Part shown: positions 27,427 to 38,054 of the stretch, in pieces | Layout of the letters: every line of letters starts with the position of its first letter | Numbering within the stretch: position 1 is the first letter of the stretch | Origin: JAEZDP01 sp964430855 | GTDB lineage: Bacteria > Acidobacteriota > Vicinamibacteria > Vicinamibacterales > Vicinamibacteraceae | Direction: 5' to 3' | NCBI GenBank assembly: GCA_964430855.1 | Contig: CAYSHC010000003.1 | Coordinates: 31,320 to 95,319 of the forward strand | Length of the DNA: 64,000 bases | Translations under genes and position numbers: made by a program | The notes under the pieces: model-generated | What the model was told of the DNA's origin: nothing | Databases searched by the model: none | What the model saw: the letters and a program-made list of their open reading frames with translations, nothing else

Positions 27427-27789
27427 CTAGCGCCGCTCGTCGACGTCGATCCGCGTCGCCGTACGCGTCCCGCCCGTCTCCTCGTAGTGCACCGTCACGA
27501 GCGTGCCCTCGCTGGTCGCCAGGCCGGCGATGCCCTCCTGGCTGCCCACGACTACCGTCTGCGGCGTGTAGGAGAACCTGAGCTCCGTTTCGTCCGCGGT
27601 ACGGATGGTGAGGGTCATGCTGTCCGGATCGATCTCGAGCAGCTCGCCCGTGATCGTCTCGGCCCGCGCCGGCTCTTCCGTCTCGGGCATGGGCATCGGC
27701 CGCTGCGGCTCCTGGGCGTAGGCAGCGGGACCCGCGGCCAGCAGGCCCGTCAGCAGGAACGTGGCTCCGAAGGTGTAACAGCGTTTCAT
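27427..27789 (-). CDS. Small secreted protein, paralogue of the gene at 27939-28310
   Basis: 120 aa. A signal peptide (MKRCYTFGATFLLTGLLAAG, ending AYAQ) is followed by a Pro/Met/Glu-rich linker (PMPMPETEEPAR) and a small beta-rich domain: ITGELLEIDPDSMTLTIRT, ELRFSYTPQT and LVTVHYEETGG. The domain looks like an OB-like or single-repeat fold. It matches its neighbour block for block. Function unknown. Both genes are on the same strand, 150 bases apart, with a GC-rich hairpin downstream of each. Confidence 0.7.
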   Translation of the reverse strand: MKRCYTFGATFLLTGLLAAGPAAYAQEPQRPMPMPETEEPARAETITGELLEIDPDSMTLTIRTADETELRFSYTPQTVVVGSQEGIAGLATSEGTLVTVHYEETGGTRTATRIDVDERR

Positions 27790-27872
27790 GGTTTCCTCCA
27801 TGTCGTCCGGCCTGTGCCGGTGAACGGACCGCATGGCCGCGCTTGTCTCCGCGCCACACGGACCCGTACCAT

Positions 27873-27898
27873 GGGCGGACAGGGTTCCCTGTCCGCCC
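27873..27898 (-). terminator. Perfect 12-bp stem-loop between the two small secreted genes
   Basis: GGGCGGACAGGG and its reverse complement are separated by TT. It lies 40 bases after the stop of the gene at 27939-28310 and 84 bases before the start of the gene at 27427-27789 (both minus). No U-tract. It is either a terminator or a regulatory hairpin. Confidence 0.45.
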
Positions 27899-27938
27899 TT
27901 CCCTTCCGTAAGCAGTTACCTACGGTTCAGGGCCGGAG

Positions 27939-28310
27939 TTATTCGGCGACCTCGATCATCGTCGCCAGGCGCTCCCCGCCGACGCTCTCGAAGTGCACCG
28001 TCACGACGGTGCCGGTGTGCGTCGCGAGGCCGGCCACGCCCGACTGCGCGCCGGACACTTCGGTGTCCTCGTTGTACCGGAACGACCACGCCTTGCCGTC
28101 GGGTCCCTTGAGCGTGATGGTCATCTCGTCGGGATCGACGCCGGTCAACTCGCCGGTTGCCGTCGCGGCCTGGCGGTACTGCTCGGTCGGGGCCGGTCGC
28201 TCGTCAGGCATCGGGCGCGGCGCCGGATCCTGGACGGCAAAGGCGGACGGGGTCGTGGCAATGGCCGCCGTCAGGGCAAACGTCGCAAACGTCGTGGTGA
28301 TGCGCTTCAT
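27939..28310 (-). CDS. Small secreted protein, paralogue of the gene at 27427-27789
   Basis: 123 aa. A signal peptide (about residues 1-25, ending PSAFAV) and a Pro-rich linker (PRPMPDERPAP) precede the same beta-rich domain: TGELTGVDPDEMTITLKGP, WSFRYNEDTEVSGA, GVAGLATHTGTVVTVHFES. It agrees with its neighbour at the key positions, indicating a tandem duplication followed by divergence. Function unknown, probably periplasmic. Confidence 0.7.
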   Translation of the reverse strand: MKRITTTFATFALTAAIATTPSAFAVQDPAPRPMPDERPAPTEQYRQAATATGELTGVDPDEMTITLKGPDGKAWSFRYNEDTEVSGAQSGVAGLATHTGTVVTVHFESVGGERLATMIEVAE

Positions 28311-28468
28311 GGTCGATCTCCTCTATGTGAACGACGCACCGAGTAACCAGGTCTGCCGCGTTGCGCCGATGGCCGCGGCGGCCCGTCGTGATGCCATCTG
28401 AGAGAGCAAGTGGCGCGCCACGTTGCGCTCAACCGTGGAAAGTGCATGAAAGACGCAGGTTCCGCCGA

Positions 28469-29140
28469 ATGAACACGCCGACCCGGTGGAGGAGGCTCCA
28501 TCAACGGATCAGCAACCCTTACGTGCGTGTTGGCAAACGTGACACCCACGCTTCACAACACGCGTGGCGGCTGCGCCCGCGCGCCCGCTGGCTCGTCGGC
28601 GGGGCAGCCCTCCTGCTGGTCACCGCCCGCTGGGCGGCGGCCGGGCCGCCGCACGGCGATGCCCGCATGAAGCGCGTGCAGCGCGTGGTCGACGCGGTGC
28701 GGACGGCGCTCGAGATCGAGGCGCCGGTGCTGGTGCAGCTCGTCGAGGAGAACCCGCGCGTGGCGTCCGTGCAGCCCGTCGAAGGTCGCGCCGGCGTGTT
28801 CCTGCTCTCGGTGCAGGAGGACTTTCTCGAGCAGCTGGCCGACGACGAGCTGGAGGCGATGGTGGCGCACGAGCTCGGCCACGTCTGGATCTTCACGCAC
28901 CACCCGTACCTTCAGACCGAGCAGCTCGCCAACCGCGTGGCAATGCGCCACGTCACCCGCGAGCAGCTCGAGCGCGTGTACGTGAAGGTGTGGGGCGCCT
29001 CCGGCTACAAGCAGGAGCTCGCGGAGTTCCTGGGGGTGGCAGCGGCCAGCCCGCGCCAGATCGGCGAGGCGGGCGGGATGGTGGCCGAAGAGGTCGCACC
29101 GGCCGGCACCCTGGCGCCGGACGGGCAGCGGCGACCCTGA
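28469..29140 (+). CDS. Membrane-anchored zinc metalloprotease-like protein
   Basis: 223 aa. After about 25 basic residues comes one membrane segment (WLVGGAALLLVTARWAAAG, about 34-54). The catalytic zinc motif HExxH is in MVAHELGHVWIFTHH (about residue 134), and the motif is followed by QTEQLANRVA, in the place where a third zinc ligand often lies. The overall small size is unlike M48 and closer to short predicted peptidases. It probably faces the periplasm. The substrate is unknown. Confidence 0.65.
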   Translation: MNTPTRWRRLHQRISNPYVRVGKRDTHASQHAWRLRPRARWLVGGAALLLVTARWAAAGPPHGDARMKRVQRVVDAVRTALEIEAPVLVQLVEENPRVASVQPVEGRAGVFLLSVQEDFLEQLADDELEAMVAHELGHVWIFTHHPYLQTEQLANRVAMRHVTREQLERVYVKVWGASGYKQELAEFLGVAAASPRQIGEAGGMVAEEVAPAGTLAPDGQRRP

Positions 29141-29217
29141 GCGCCCGCGGCGCTTCGCGCGGTACACTTCAGCCGGTGCGGCACGGCCGAGGCCGCCCTG
29201 TCCCTGCTGGAGGTCCG

Positions 29218-30663
29218 ATGCTGATCCGCCAGATCGTCGACGACAAGCTCGCGCAGAACGCCTACCTGATCGGCTGCCAGCGCACCGGCGAAGCGCTCGT
29301 CGTCGATCCGGAACGTGACGTGGACCGCTACCTCGAGGCGGCTGCGGCGGAGGGGCTCCATGTGGTCGCCGTTGCCGAGACCCACATCCACGCCGACTTC
29401 CTGTCGGGCGCGCGCGAGCTGGCGGCGCGGCTGCCCGGCCTGCGTGTGTACCTCTCGGGCGAGGGCGGCGACGACTGGCGCTACACCTGGCCGGACGAGG
29501 ACGGCGTCGCGGCGACGCTGCTCCGTGACGGCGACACGTTCACTGTCGGCCGCATCACCATCCGCGCCTGGCACACCCCAGGCCATACCCCCGAGCACAT
29601 CGCCTTCGTCGTGACAGACGAAGGGAGCGGCGCGACGGTGCCCATGGGCATCGCCACGGGTGACTTCGTCTTCGTCGGCGACCTCGGGCGTCCCGACCTG
29701 CTCGAGTCGGCCGTCGGGGTGCGCGGCGCGATGGCGTCGGCAGCGCAGACGCTGCATCGCTCCGTGCAGACGCTTGCGCCCGTGGACGACTTCGTCCAGG
29801 TCTGGCCGGGCCACGGGGCCGGCAGCGCCTGCGGAAAGGCGCTCGGCGCAGTGCCCGTCTCGACGTTCGGCTACGAGCGGCGGACGTCCCCCGCGCTGCG
29901 CAAGGCCGACGAGGGCCTCGAGGCCTTCGTGTCGTTCATCCTGCGTGACCAGCCCGAGCCGCCCCTGTACTTCGCGAGGATGAAGCAGCTGAACAGGCAG
30001 GGGCCGCCCCTGCTCGGGCGGCTGCCGGAGCCGCCTCGGCTCGACGCGGACGCGCTGGCTCGCCGCGCCTCGGACGTGCAGGTCGTCGACACGCGTGACG
30101 ACAGGCACGCCTTCCTGCGTGCACACTGTCCCGGCAGCTTCCACGCGCCGCTCACCCGCGCCTTCCCGACGATCGTGGGCTCGATGGTGGAGGCCGATCG
30201 GCCGATGGTGCTGATCGTCGACGAGGCCAGGCTCGACGAAGCGGTCCGGGCGCTCGTGCGCATCGGCTACGACCACATCGCCGGCTGGGCACCGCGCGAC
30301 GTGCTCGACGCGCTGCCGGCCTCCGGGGTTGCACTTCGCTCGCTCCCCTCGATCGACATTGGCGAGTTCGAACGGCGGCGCCAGGCCGGCCAGGCGCTGG
30401 TGCTCGACGTGCGCGGCGCGGCCGAGTACGCCGTCCGGCACGTGCCCGGCGCGGTGAACATCGCGCACACGCGGCTGCTCGCGCACCTCGCCGACGGCAG
30501 CTTTCACCCGGACGGCCAGGTGCTGGTGCACTGCGCCTCGGGCGTGCGTGCCGCGGCCGCCGCAGCCCTGCTCGCGCGTCACGGCATCGACGTCGTGCAC
30601 GTGGACGGCGAGTTCGCCTCGTGGCAGCCCGCCGATGCCGCCGATGCCGCCGCGGGCCGGTGA
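29218..30663 (+). CDS. CstB-like persulfide dioxygenase with two rhodanese domains
   Basis: 481 aa. Residues about 1-260 form an ETHE1-type metallo-beta-lactamase domain: AETHIHADFLSG, HTPGHTPEHIAF and ATGDFVFVGDLGRPDL. The His/His/Asp residues match the mononuclear iron site of persulfide dioxygenases. Next is a rhodanese fold without an active-site Cys (VLIVDEARLDEA), then one with the loop VHCASGVRAAA, whose Cys lies at about residue 441. This is the layout of CstB: dioxygenase, dead rhodanese, live rhodanese. It probably detoxifies persulfides to sulfite and thiosulfate. The start follows GGAGG. Confidence 0.87.
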   Translation: MLIRQIVDDKLAQNAYLIGCQRTGEALVVDPERDVDRYLEAAAAEGLHVVAVAETHIHADFLSGARELAARLPGLRVYLSGEGGDDWRYTWPDEDGVAATLLRDGDTFTVGRITIRAWHTPGHTPEHIAFVVTDEGSGATVPMGIATGDFVFVGDLGRPDLLESAVGVRGAMASAAQTLHRSVQTLAPVDDFVQVWPGHGAGSACGKALGAVPVSTFGYERRTSPALRKADEGLEAFVSFILRDQPEPPLYFARMKQLNRQGPPLLGRLPEPPRLDADALARRASDVQVVDTRDDRHAFLRAHCPGSFHAPLTRAFPTIVGSMVEADRPMVLIVDEARLDEAVRALVRIGYDHIAGWAPRDVLDALPASGVALRSLPSIDIGEFERRRQAGQALVLDVRGAAEYAVRHVPGAVNIAHTRLLAHLADGSFHPDGQVLVHCASGVRAAAAAALLARHGIDVVHVDGEFASWQPADAADAAAGR

Positions 30664-30688
30664 GCGGGCCGTGCTATTACTGGCAGGC

Positions 30689-31528
30689 ATGATGCGTCCT
30701 TCCGTTCGCGCGCCATGGGCCGCCGCCCTCGCCTGCCTGGCGCTGCTCGTGGCGTGTGGCGCGGGCCCGGCGCCCGCGGGCGGCGCGGCTACAGCGGCGC
30801 GCGCCGAGGCCGCGCCGGCGCGGCAGCCCGCGGGGCCGCCGGTGCTCGGCTACCGCATCGTGCGCACGTTCCCGCACGACCGCGCGGCGTTCACGCAGGG
30901 CCTCCAGCTCGTCGACGGCGAGATCTACGAAGGCACGGGGCAATGGGGCCAGTCGTCGCTGCGCCGCGTGGCGCTCAAGACCGGCGAGGTACGGCAGAAG
31001 GTGGATCTCGCGCCCCATTACTTCGGCGAGGGCATCGTCGTGATCGGCGACCGGATCGTGCAGCTCACGTGGAAGAGCGGCACCGGCTTCGTCTACGACC
31101 GGGCGACGTTCGAGCGTCAGCAGACGTTTACGTATCCAGGCGAGGGCTGGGGCCTGACGTTCGACGGCCGGCGCATCATCATGAGCGACGGCACCGACAC
31201 GCTGCGGTTCTGGGATCCCGAGACGTTCGAGGAGCAGGGCCGGCTGCGGGTGCACGACCGCGGCCAGCCCGTCGGTCAGCTCAACGAGCTGGAGTACGTG
31301 GACGGCGTGGTCTACGCCAACGTCTGGCCCACCGATCGCGTGGCCCGCATCGACCCCGCGACGGGGGAGGTGACCGCGTGGATCGACTTCTCGGGATTGC
31401 TGACGCCGACCGAGCGGTCGCGCCCGGAGGTTGACGTCCTCAACGGCATCGCGTACGACCCGGCGACGGGCCACCTGCTCGTGACGGGGAAGAACTGGCC
31501 CTGGATCTTCGAGATCGCCCTCGACTGA
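30689..31528 (+). CDS. Glutaminyl-peptide cyclotransferase, lipoprotein
   Basis: 279 aa. The N terminus has a lipoprotein signal with lipobox LVAC (Cys about residue 23). The body is the five-bladed beta-propeller of the plant/bacterial type glutamine cyclotransferase: VRTFPHDRAAFTQGLQ, YEGTGQWGQSSLRRV, GEGWGLTFDG, QLNELEYVDG and NGIAYDPATGHLLVTGKNW. The enzyme converts N-terminal glutamine to pyroglutamate on exported peptides. Two adjacent ATGs (30689, 30692) occur; the first is used. TATTAC lies 8 bases upstream. Confidence 0.88.
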   Translation: MMRPSVRAPWAAALACLALLVACGAGPAPAGGAATAARAEAAPARQPAGPPVLGYRIVRTFPHDRAAFTQGLQLVDGEIYEGTGQWGQSSLRRVALKTGEVRQKVDLAPHYFGEGIVVIGDRIVQLTWKSGTGFVYDRATFERQQTFTYPGEGWGLTFDGRRIIMSDGTDTLRFWDPETFEEQGRLRVHDRGQPVGQLNELEYVDGVVYANVWPTDRVARIDPATGEVTAWIDFSGLLTPTERSRPEVDVLNGIAYDPATGHLLVTGKNWPWIFEIALD

Positions 31529-31562
31529 CGGCGCTGCCGGGGCCGGCTCCCGGCCGCGCCTC

Positions 31563-33251
31563 CTAGAGGTCGCCCCGCCGCAGCTGTTCCTTCAGGTATT
31601 CGGTCGACCGCGCCGCCAGCGCCATGATCGTCAGCGTCGGGTTCTGCCAGGCGCTCGACGGGTAGCACGAGCCGTCCATCACGAACAGGTTGCGGACGTC
31701 GTGCGCCTGGAGGTACGGGTTGAGCACCGACGTCTTCGGGTCGGTCCCCATGCGTGCCGCGCCCACCTCGTGCGCCTGGCCGCGCAGCTCGAACCGCAGC
31801 TGGATGTTGCGCGCGCCGATGGCCTCGAGCATCTCCGCGGCGGCCACGGCCATGTCGTGGTGCATCTTCAGCTCGTTGTCGCGCGGAGTCAGGTTCAGCC
31901 TGACGACCGGGATGCCGTAGGCGTCCACCGTGTCGGGATCGACCGTGACGGTGTTCTCCTCGTACGGCAGGCACTCGCCGAAGCCGAACATGCTCACCAC
32001 CGCCGGTCGCGGCTCGCGGATCGCCTGCTTGTAGGCGTCGCCGTAGCCCGCGGCCCCCATGTTGAACCCGGCGCCCACCGACGTCGTCATGCCGTAGCCG
32101 CGGACGAAGTCCTTCATCGCCGGGCGCCCGGGGAGGTTCCTGAAGCGGACGAGGAGCGTGCCGCAGGGGCGGACCGGGCCGCCGGTGGAGGGCGTCACCA
32201 TCACGTCCGGCAGCTCGCCCGACGCGCCGTTGCCGGCAAAGTGCGTCATCAGGTACTTGCCGAGCACGCCGCTGGAGTTGGCCAGCCCGTTGGGGTCCTG
32301 GCGCGTCGCGGAGTTGAACAGCAGGCGCACCGACTCGAGCGTCTGCGCGCACAGCACGACCACGCGGCCGAAGATCTCCTTCGGCTGGCGCGTCACCCTG
32401 TCGATGTACAGGACGCCACGCGCGCGGTGCGTGTCGGGGTTCATCAGCACCTTGTACGCCATGGCGTTGGTGACGAGCGTGCAGCGGCCGGTCGCCAGCG
32501 CGTCGGCCATCGTCGTGAACGCCGAGTTGAAATAGGAGTGCGTCACGCACCCGTGCTCGCAGGGCCCGCAGTAGTGGCACACCTGCCGCCCGTGGATCGG
32601 GCGCGTGAGGTTCGCCGTGCGCCCCTGCGTCAGCGTGTACCCGAGCGTGCGCTTCAGCCTGGCCCGCGCCTCGATCTCGGCGCACGTGAGCCCCATCGGC
32701 GGCTGGAACGGCCCGTCGGGCAGCTCCGGCAGCCCCTCGGCCATCGCCGAGACGCCGACGTACTCCTCGACCTTGTCGTACCAGGGCCTGATCTCGTCGT
32801 AGCCGAACGGCCAGTCGACGCCGACGCCGTCGTGCGAGGCCGGCTTGAAGTCGACGTCGCCCATCCGCAGGCACCCGCGGCCCCAGATGTTGGTGCGGCC
32901 GCCGACGACACGCGGGCGGACCCAGAGGAAGTCCGGCTTCGAGTCATCGACGTACGGCTCCTCGATGTCGTTGACGTACCAGTCGGCGTTCCACTCGCGC
33001 ACGGCGTAGGACTGCGACTGGCGCGGCCGCTCCCGCTCGAGCGGGCGCTTGGTGCGCGCGCGGTACGGCAGGTCGTAGGCGGGGACGTGCTCCTTGTAGT
33101 CGGCCTCGGTGAGCGCACGCCCGGCCTCGAGCACGGCCACGCGCAGCCCGCCCTCGGTCATCAGCTTGGCGGCCCAACCGCCCGAGGCGCCCGATCCGAC
33201 GATCACGGCGTCGAAGGTCTGTCCGGCAGGGTCGTTCTGTGGCGCAGTCAT
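31563..33251 (-). CDS. GMC-family FAD oxidoreductase
   Basis: 562 aa. The FAD-binding Rossmann motif is DAVIVGSGASGGWAAK (about residue 15) with Glu in VLEAG. A cysteine-rich block CHYCGPCEHGC (about residue 235) is typical of the glucose/gluconate dehydrogenase-like branch. The C terminus has the GMC catalytic region HEVGAARMGTDP and NPTLTIMALAARS. It oxidises an alcohol or sugar. A gluconate 2-dehydrogenase-type small subunit often lies beside such genes but is not found here. No signal peptide is seen in this subunit. Confidence 0.85.
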   Translation of the reverse strand: MTAPQNDPAGQTFDAVIVGSGASGGWAAKLMTEGGLRVAVLEAGRALTEADYKEHVPAYDLPYRARTKRPLERERPRQSQSYAVREWNADWYVNDIEEPYVDDSKPDFLWVRPRVVGGRTNIWGRGCLRMGDVDFKPASHDGVGVDWPFGYDEIRPWYDKVEEYVGVSAMAEGLPELPDGPFQPPMGLTCAEIEARARLKRTLGYTLTQGRTANLTRPIHGRQVCHYCGPCEHGCVTHSYFNSAFTTMADALATGRCTLVTNAMAYKVLMNPDTHRARGVLYIDRVTRQPKEIFGRVVVLCAQTLESVRLLFNSATRQDPNGLANSSGVLGKYLMTHFAGNGASGELPDVMVTPSTGGPVRPCGTLLVRFRNLPGRPAMKDFVRGYGMTTSVGAGFNMGAAGYGDAYKQAIREPRPAVVSMFGFGECLPYEENTVTVDPDTVDAYGIPVVRLNLTPRDNELKMHHDMAVAAAEMLEAIGARNIQLRFELRGQAHEVGAARMGTDPKTSVLNPYLQAHDVRNLFVMDGSCYPSSAWQNPTLTIMALAARSTEYLKEQLRRGDL

Positions 33252-33321
33252 GACGTGCCGATTCTTTCACAACCGGGGCGCCGGATGCCCACCTCGTCCC
33301 TGCCTCGCGCTGGCGCCCGCC

Positions 33322-33948
33322 TCAGTCGCCCGGGCCGTCGGTCCGCACCACGACGCGCGTCTTCGACAGCAGCTCGAAGGCGCGCTGGCGGCGGTCGGTG
33401 AAGGGGACGAAGAGGACGTCGATCCAGAACACCTGCAACAGCCACGGCAACTGGCGGACCAACGCCTGGCCGATGGTGATCGGGCCGCCGGACTCGCGCA
33501 CCACCTGGAGGCCCATGGCGCGCTTGCCGAGCGTTGCCCCGACCGTCGCCTCCGTGGCGATCGTGTAGACGAGGAAGGCGAGGCTGCCTCCGATGACGCC
33601 GGCGAGGGCCGCAAACGGCATGGCCTGCGGCACATCCCACAGCCGGGCGGCCAGCAGCCCGATGCCCGTCACCGCGACGCCCGTGAGCGCGGCCAGGGCG
33701 ACATCGAAGACCTTCGCCACGGCGCGGGCGACGAACGAGCCGGCGACCAGCGGCACCGCGCTCAGGTACGACTCGGCCAGATCGCGCGGGTCGCCGAGGC
33801 GGCGAAGGACGTCCGCCTCCTGCTCGCCCTGCGCCAGGCGCTCGGTGACGTGGCTGCGAAGCTCGAGGGCGATCTGTTCGCGCATCCGCCGGTCGCGCGG
33901 AAGGTGCTCCAGGACGCTGGCGATGTATCTCTCGGCGGTGGCGGTCAT
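33322..33948 (-). CDS. HAAS-RDD membrane protein, PadR-linked
   Basis: 208 aa. Residues 1-65 form the helical HAAS signalling domain (YIASVLEHLPRDRRMREQIA, then LGDPRDLAESYL). The rest is an RDD domain with about four membrane segments, including VGATLGKRAMGLQVV and QLPWLLQVFWIDVLF. Such proteins are commonly paired with PadR regulators. GGAGG upstream supports the ATG at 33948, which overlaps the PadR stop by one base (TGATG), so the two are translationally coupled. Its role is unknown; membrane stress or transport is likely. Confidence 0.8.
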   Translation of the reverse strand: MTATAERYIASVLEHLPRDRRMREQIALELRSHVTERLAQGEQEADVLRRLGDPRDLAESYLSAVPLVAGSFVARAVAKVFDVALAALTGVAVTGIGLLAARLWDVPQAMPFAALAGVIGGSLAFLVYTIATEATVGATLGKRAMGLQVVRESGGPITIGQALVRQLPWLLQVFWIDVLFVPFTDRRQRAFELLSKTRVVVRTDGPGD

Positions 33949-34316
33949 CACGAGGCCTCCTCCCCGCCCAGCAGGCGGGCCATGGCATCCACGAACGTCT
34001 TCCACTCCCCGGTGAGCAGCGCCAGCTCCCGGCGTCCTTCGTCGGTCAGGCTGTAGTACTTGCGCGGCACGCCCCGCGCGGGCGTGTCCCATCGGGTGGC
34101 GACGAGGCCGGCCCGCTCGAGGCGATAGAGGACGGGGTAGAGCGTGCCCTCCTTGATGTCGAGCGTGCCCCCGGTGCGTGCCGCCAGCTTGTCGGCGATC
34201 TCGTAGCCGTATGCCTCGCCCGGCGCGAGGACGTGCAGGACGATCAGCTCGACGGTGCCGCGCTTGAGTTCGCGCTCGATGCCGCGGCGCCCTCCGGTGT
34301 CCTGCTCGCCTGACAT
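33948..34316 (-). CDS. PadR-family transcriptional regulator
   Basis: 122 aa winged-helix protein. The blocks RGTVELIVLHVLAPGEAYGY, IKEGTLYPVLYRLERAGLV and PRKYYSLTDEGRREL are diagnostic for PadR. It probably represses its own operon and that of the HAAS-RDD gene it is coupled to. A palindromic candidate operator lies 20 bases upstream of the start. Confidence 0.88.
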   Translation of the reverse strand: MSGEQDTGGRRGIERELKRGTVELIVLHVLAPGEAYGYEIADKLAARTGGTLDIKEGTLYPVLYRLERAGLVATRWDTPARGVPRKYYSLTDEGRRELALLTGEWKTFVDAMARLLGGEEAS

Positions 34317-34335
34317 GCGGCTACTGTAACGCACG

Positions 34336-34356
34336 ATATCTTGCGACACAAGTTAT
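34336..34356 (-). promoter_or_regulatory. Candidate PadR operator
   Basis: ATATCTTG and CAAGTTAT form an interrupted inverted repeat with a 5-base spacer, matching at 7 of 8 positions. It lies 20-40 bases before the padR ATG in an unusually AT-rich patch that also holds a likely -10 (TATAAC on the minus strand). Autorepression by the PadR protein is inferred. Confidence 0.5.
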
Positions 34357-34361
34357 ATTGT

Positions 34362-34402
34362 GAAAGAAAAAGCCCGCCGGCCCTCTTCGGCGGCCGGCGG
34401 GC
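34362..34402 (-). terminator. Rho-independent terminator of the M28 peptidase gene
   Basis: On the minus strand an 11-bp GC-rich stem (GCCCGCCGGCC / GGCCGGCGGGC, 34372-34402) is followed by TTTTTCTTTC. It lies 20 bases past the stop of the M28 gene. This is the clearest U-tract terminator in the window. Confidence 0.85.
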
Positions 34403-34422
34403 GTCCAGCTTGGCGGCGGACG

Positions 34423-36687
<2,265 letters not shown>

Positions 36688-36761
36688 GGCGCGTATTGAA
36701 GCACGAGAACCGTCAGGCCCTGCGGCTCGTCTGCGTCATGACGAGGACGCGGGACACCACC

Positions 36762-38015
36762 ATGACACAGGACATCGAGGCCGTCATCGACCGGGTCTAC
36801 CGCGAGGAGTCGCGGCGGGTGCTCGCGACGCTCATCCGGCTGCTCGGCGACTTCGACCTCGCCGAGGAGGCCCTGCACGACGCGTTTCGTGCGGCGGTGG
36901 AGCAGTGGCCGGCGTCCGGCGTGCCGGCCAACCCGCGCGCGTGGCTCGTTTCGGCGGGCCGCTTCAAGGCCATTGACACGATCCGCCGCCGCGCCAGGTT
37001 CGACGCGTCGCATGACGACATCGTCGACGTCATGTACAAGGGCTCGGCCAGCGTCGAGTTCGCGTACTCCGAGGCCGACGACGTCGAGGACGACCGGCTG
37101 CGCCTGATCTTCACCTGCTGCCATCCCGCGCTGCCGCGCGACGCGCGCGTCGCCCTCACGCTGCGCGAGGTCTGCGGGCTGACGACCGAAGAGATCGCGC
37201 GGGCGTTCCTCGTCGCGCCGCCCACGCTGGCCCAGCGCATCGTCCGCGCGAAGCAGAAGATCAAGGCCGCGAAGATCCCCTACGAGGTGCCGTCGCGCGA
37301 CGCGCTGCCCGAGCGCCTCGACAGCGTCCTCCAGGTCATCTACCTCGTCTTCAACGAGGGCTATGCCGCGTCGGCGGGCGCCGACCTGACGCGCCAGTCG
37401 CTCACGAGCGAGGCGATTCGCCTGGGCCGGCTGCTCGTCGCGCTGCTGCCGGAGCCGGAGGCCCAGGGGCTGCTGGCGCTGATGCTGCTGCACGAGTCGC
37501 GCCGGGCGACGCGCACGTCCGCCGACGGCGAGATCGTGCTGCTCGAGCACCAGGACCGGACGCGGTGGGACCGCGCGCTCATCGACGAGGGGCGCGCGCT
37601 GATCAGGGGGAGCCTTCAGTCGCGCCGCGCCGGCCCCTACACCCTTCAGGCCGCCATCGCCGCGGTGCACGCCGAGGCGCCCGACGCCGCGTCCACCGAC
37701 TGGCGCCAGATCGTCGGCCTGTACGACCTGCTGATGCGGCTCGCGCCCTCACCCGTCGTCGCGCTCAATCGCGCCGTCGCCGTGGCGATGCGCGACGGGG
37801 CCGAAGCCGGTCTGCGCCTGGTGGAGGCGCTGCTGGCGGGCGGCGAGCTCGACGGATACCATCTCGCGCACGCGGCTCACGCCGACCTGTGCCGCCGCCT
37901 CGGGAAGATGGCCGAGGCCCGCGCGTCCTACGAGCGCGCGCTCGCGCTGGCGAAGCTCGAGCCAGAGCGCCGCTTCCTCGAAGCGCGCCTGCAGGAAGTG
38001 CTCTCGCCTGCCTGA
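36762..38015 (+). CDS. ECF42-type RNA polymerase sigma factor
   Basis: 417 aa. Sigma region 2 (VYREESRRVLATLIRLLGDF, FRAAVEQWP, ISTI-like AIDTIRRRAR) and region 4 (LTLREVCGLTTEEIARAF, TLAQRIVRAKQKIK) are followed by a long C-terminal helical extension with TPR-like repeats, the mark of the ECF42 group. These sigma factors are typically encoded beside a DGPF protein, as here, and usually have no anti-sigma factor. The ATG at 36762 is chosen as it starts at the domain; ATG 36738 would add 8 residues. Confidence 0.88.
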   Translation: MTQDIEAVIDRVYREESRRVLATLIRLLGDFDLAEEALHDAFRAAVEQWPASGVPANPRAWLVSAGRFKAIDTIRRRARFDASHDDIVDVMYKGSASVEFAYSEADDVEDDRLRLIFTCCHPALPRDARVALTLREVCGLTTEEIARAFLVAPPTLAQRIVRAKQKIKAAKIPYEVPSRDALPERLDSVLQVIYLVFNEGYAASAGADLTRQSLTSEAIRLGRLLVALLPEPEAQGLLALMLLHESRRATRTSADGEIVLLEHQDRTRWDRALIDEGRALIRGSLQSRRAGPYTLQAAIAAVHAEAPDAASTDWRQIVGLYDLLMRLAPSPVVALNRAVAVAMRDGAEAGLRLVEALLAGGELDGYHLAHAAHADLCRRLGKMAEARASYERALALAKLEPERRFLEARLQEVLSPA

Positions 38016-38017
38016 CA

Positions 38018-38041
38018 GCGACGCGCGCCGGCGCGCGTCGC
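38018..38041 (+). terminator. 24-base perfect palindrome between sigma factor and DGPF genes
   Basis: The half-site GCGACGCGCGCC is followed directly by its reverse complement, with no loop. It starts 3 bases after the sigma-factor stop and ends one base before the GGAGGA of the DGPF gene. It could act as an attenuator or a binding site. Confidence 0.45.
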
Positions 38042-38054
38042 GGAGGAATCGTCC

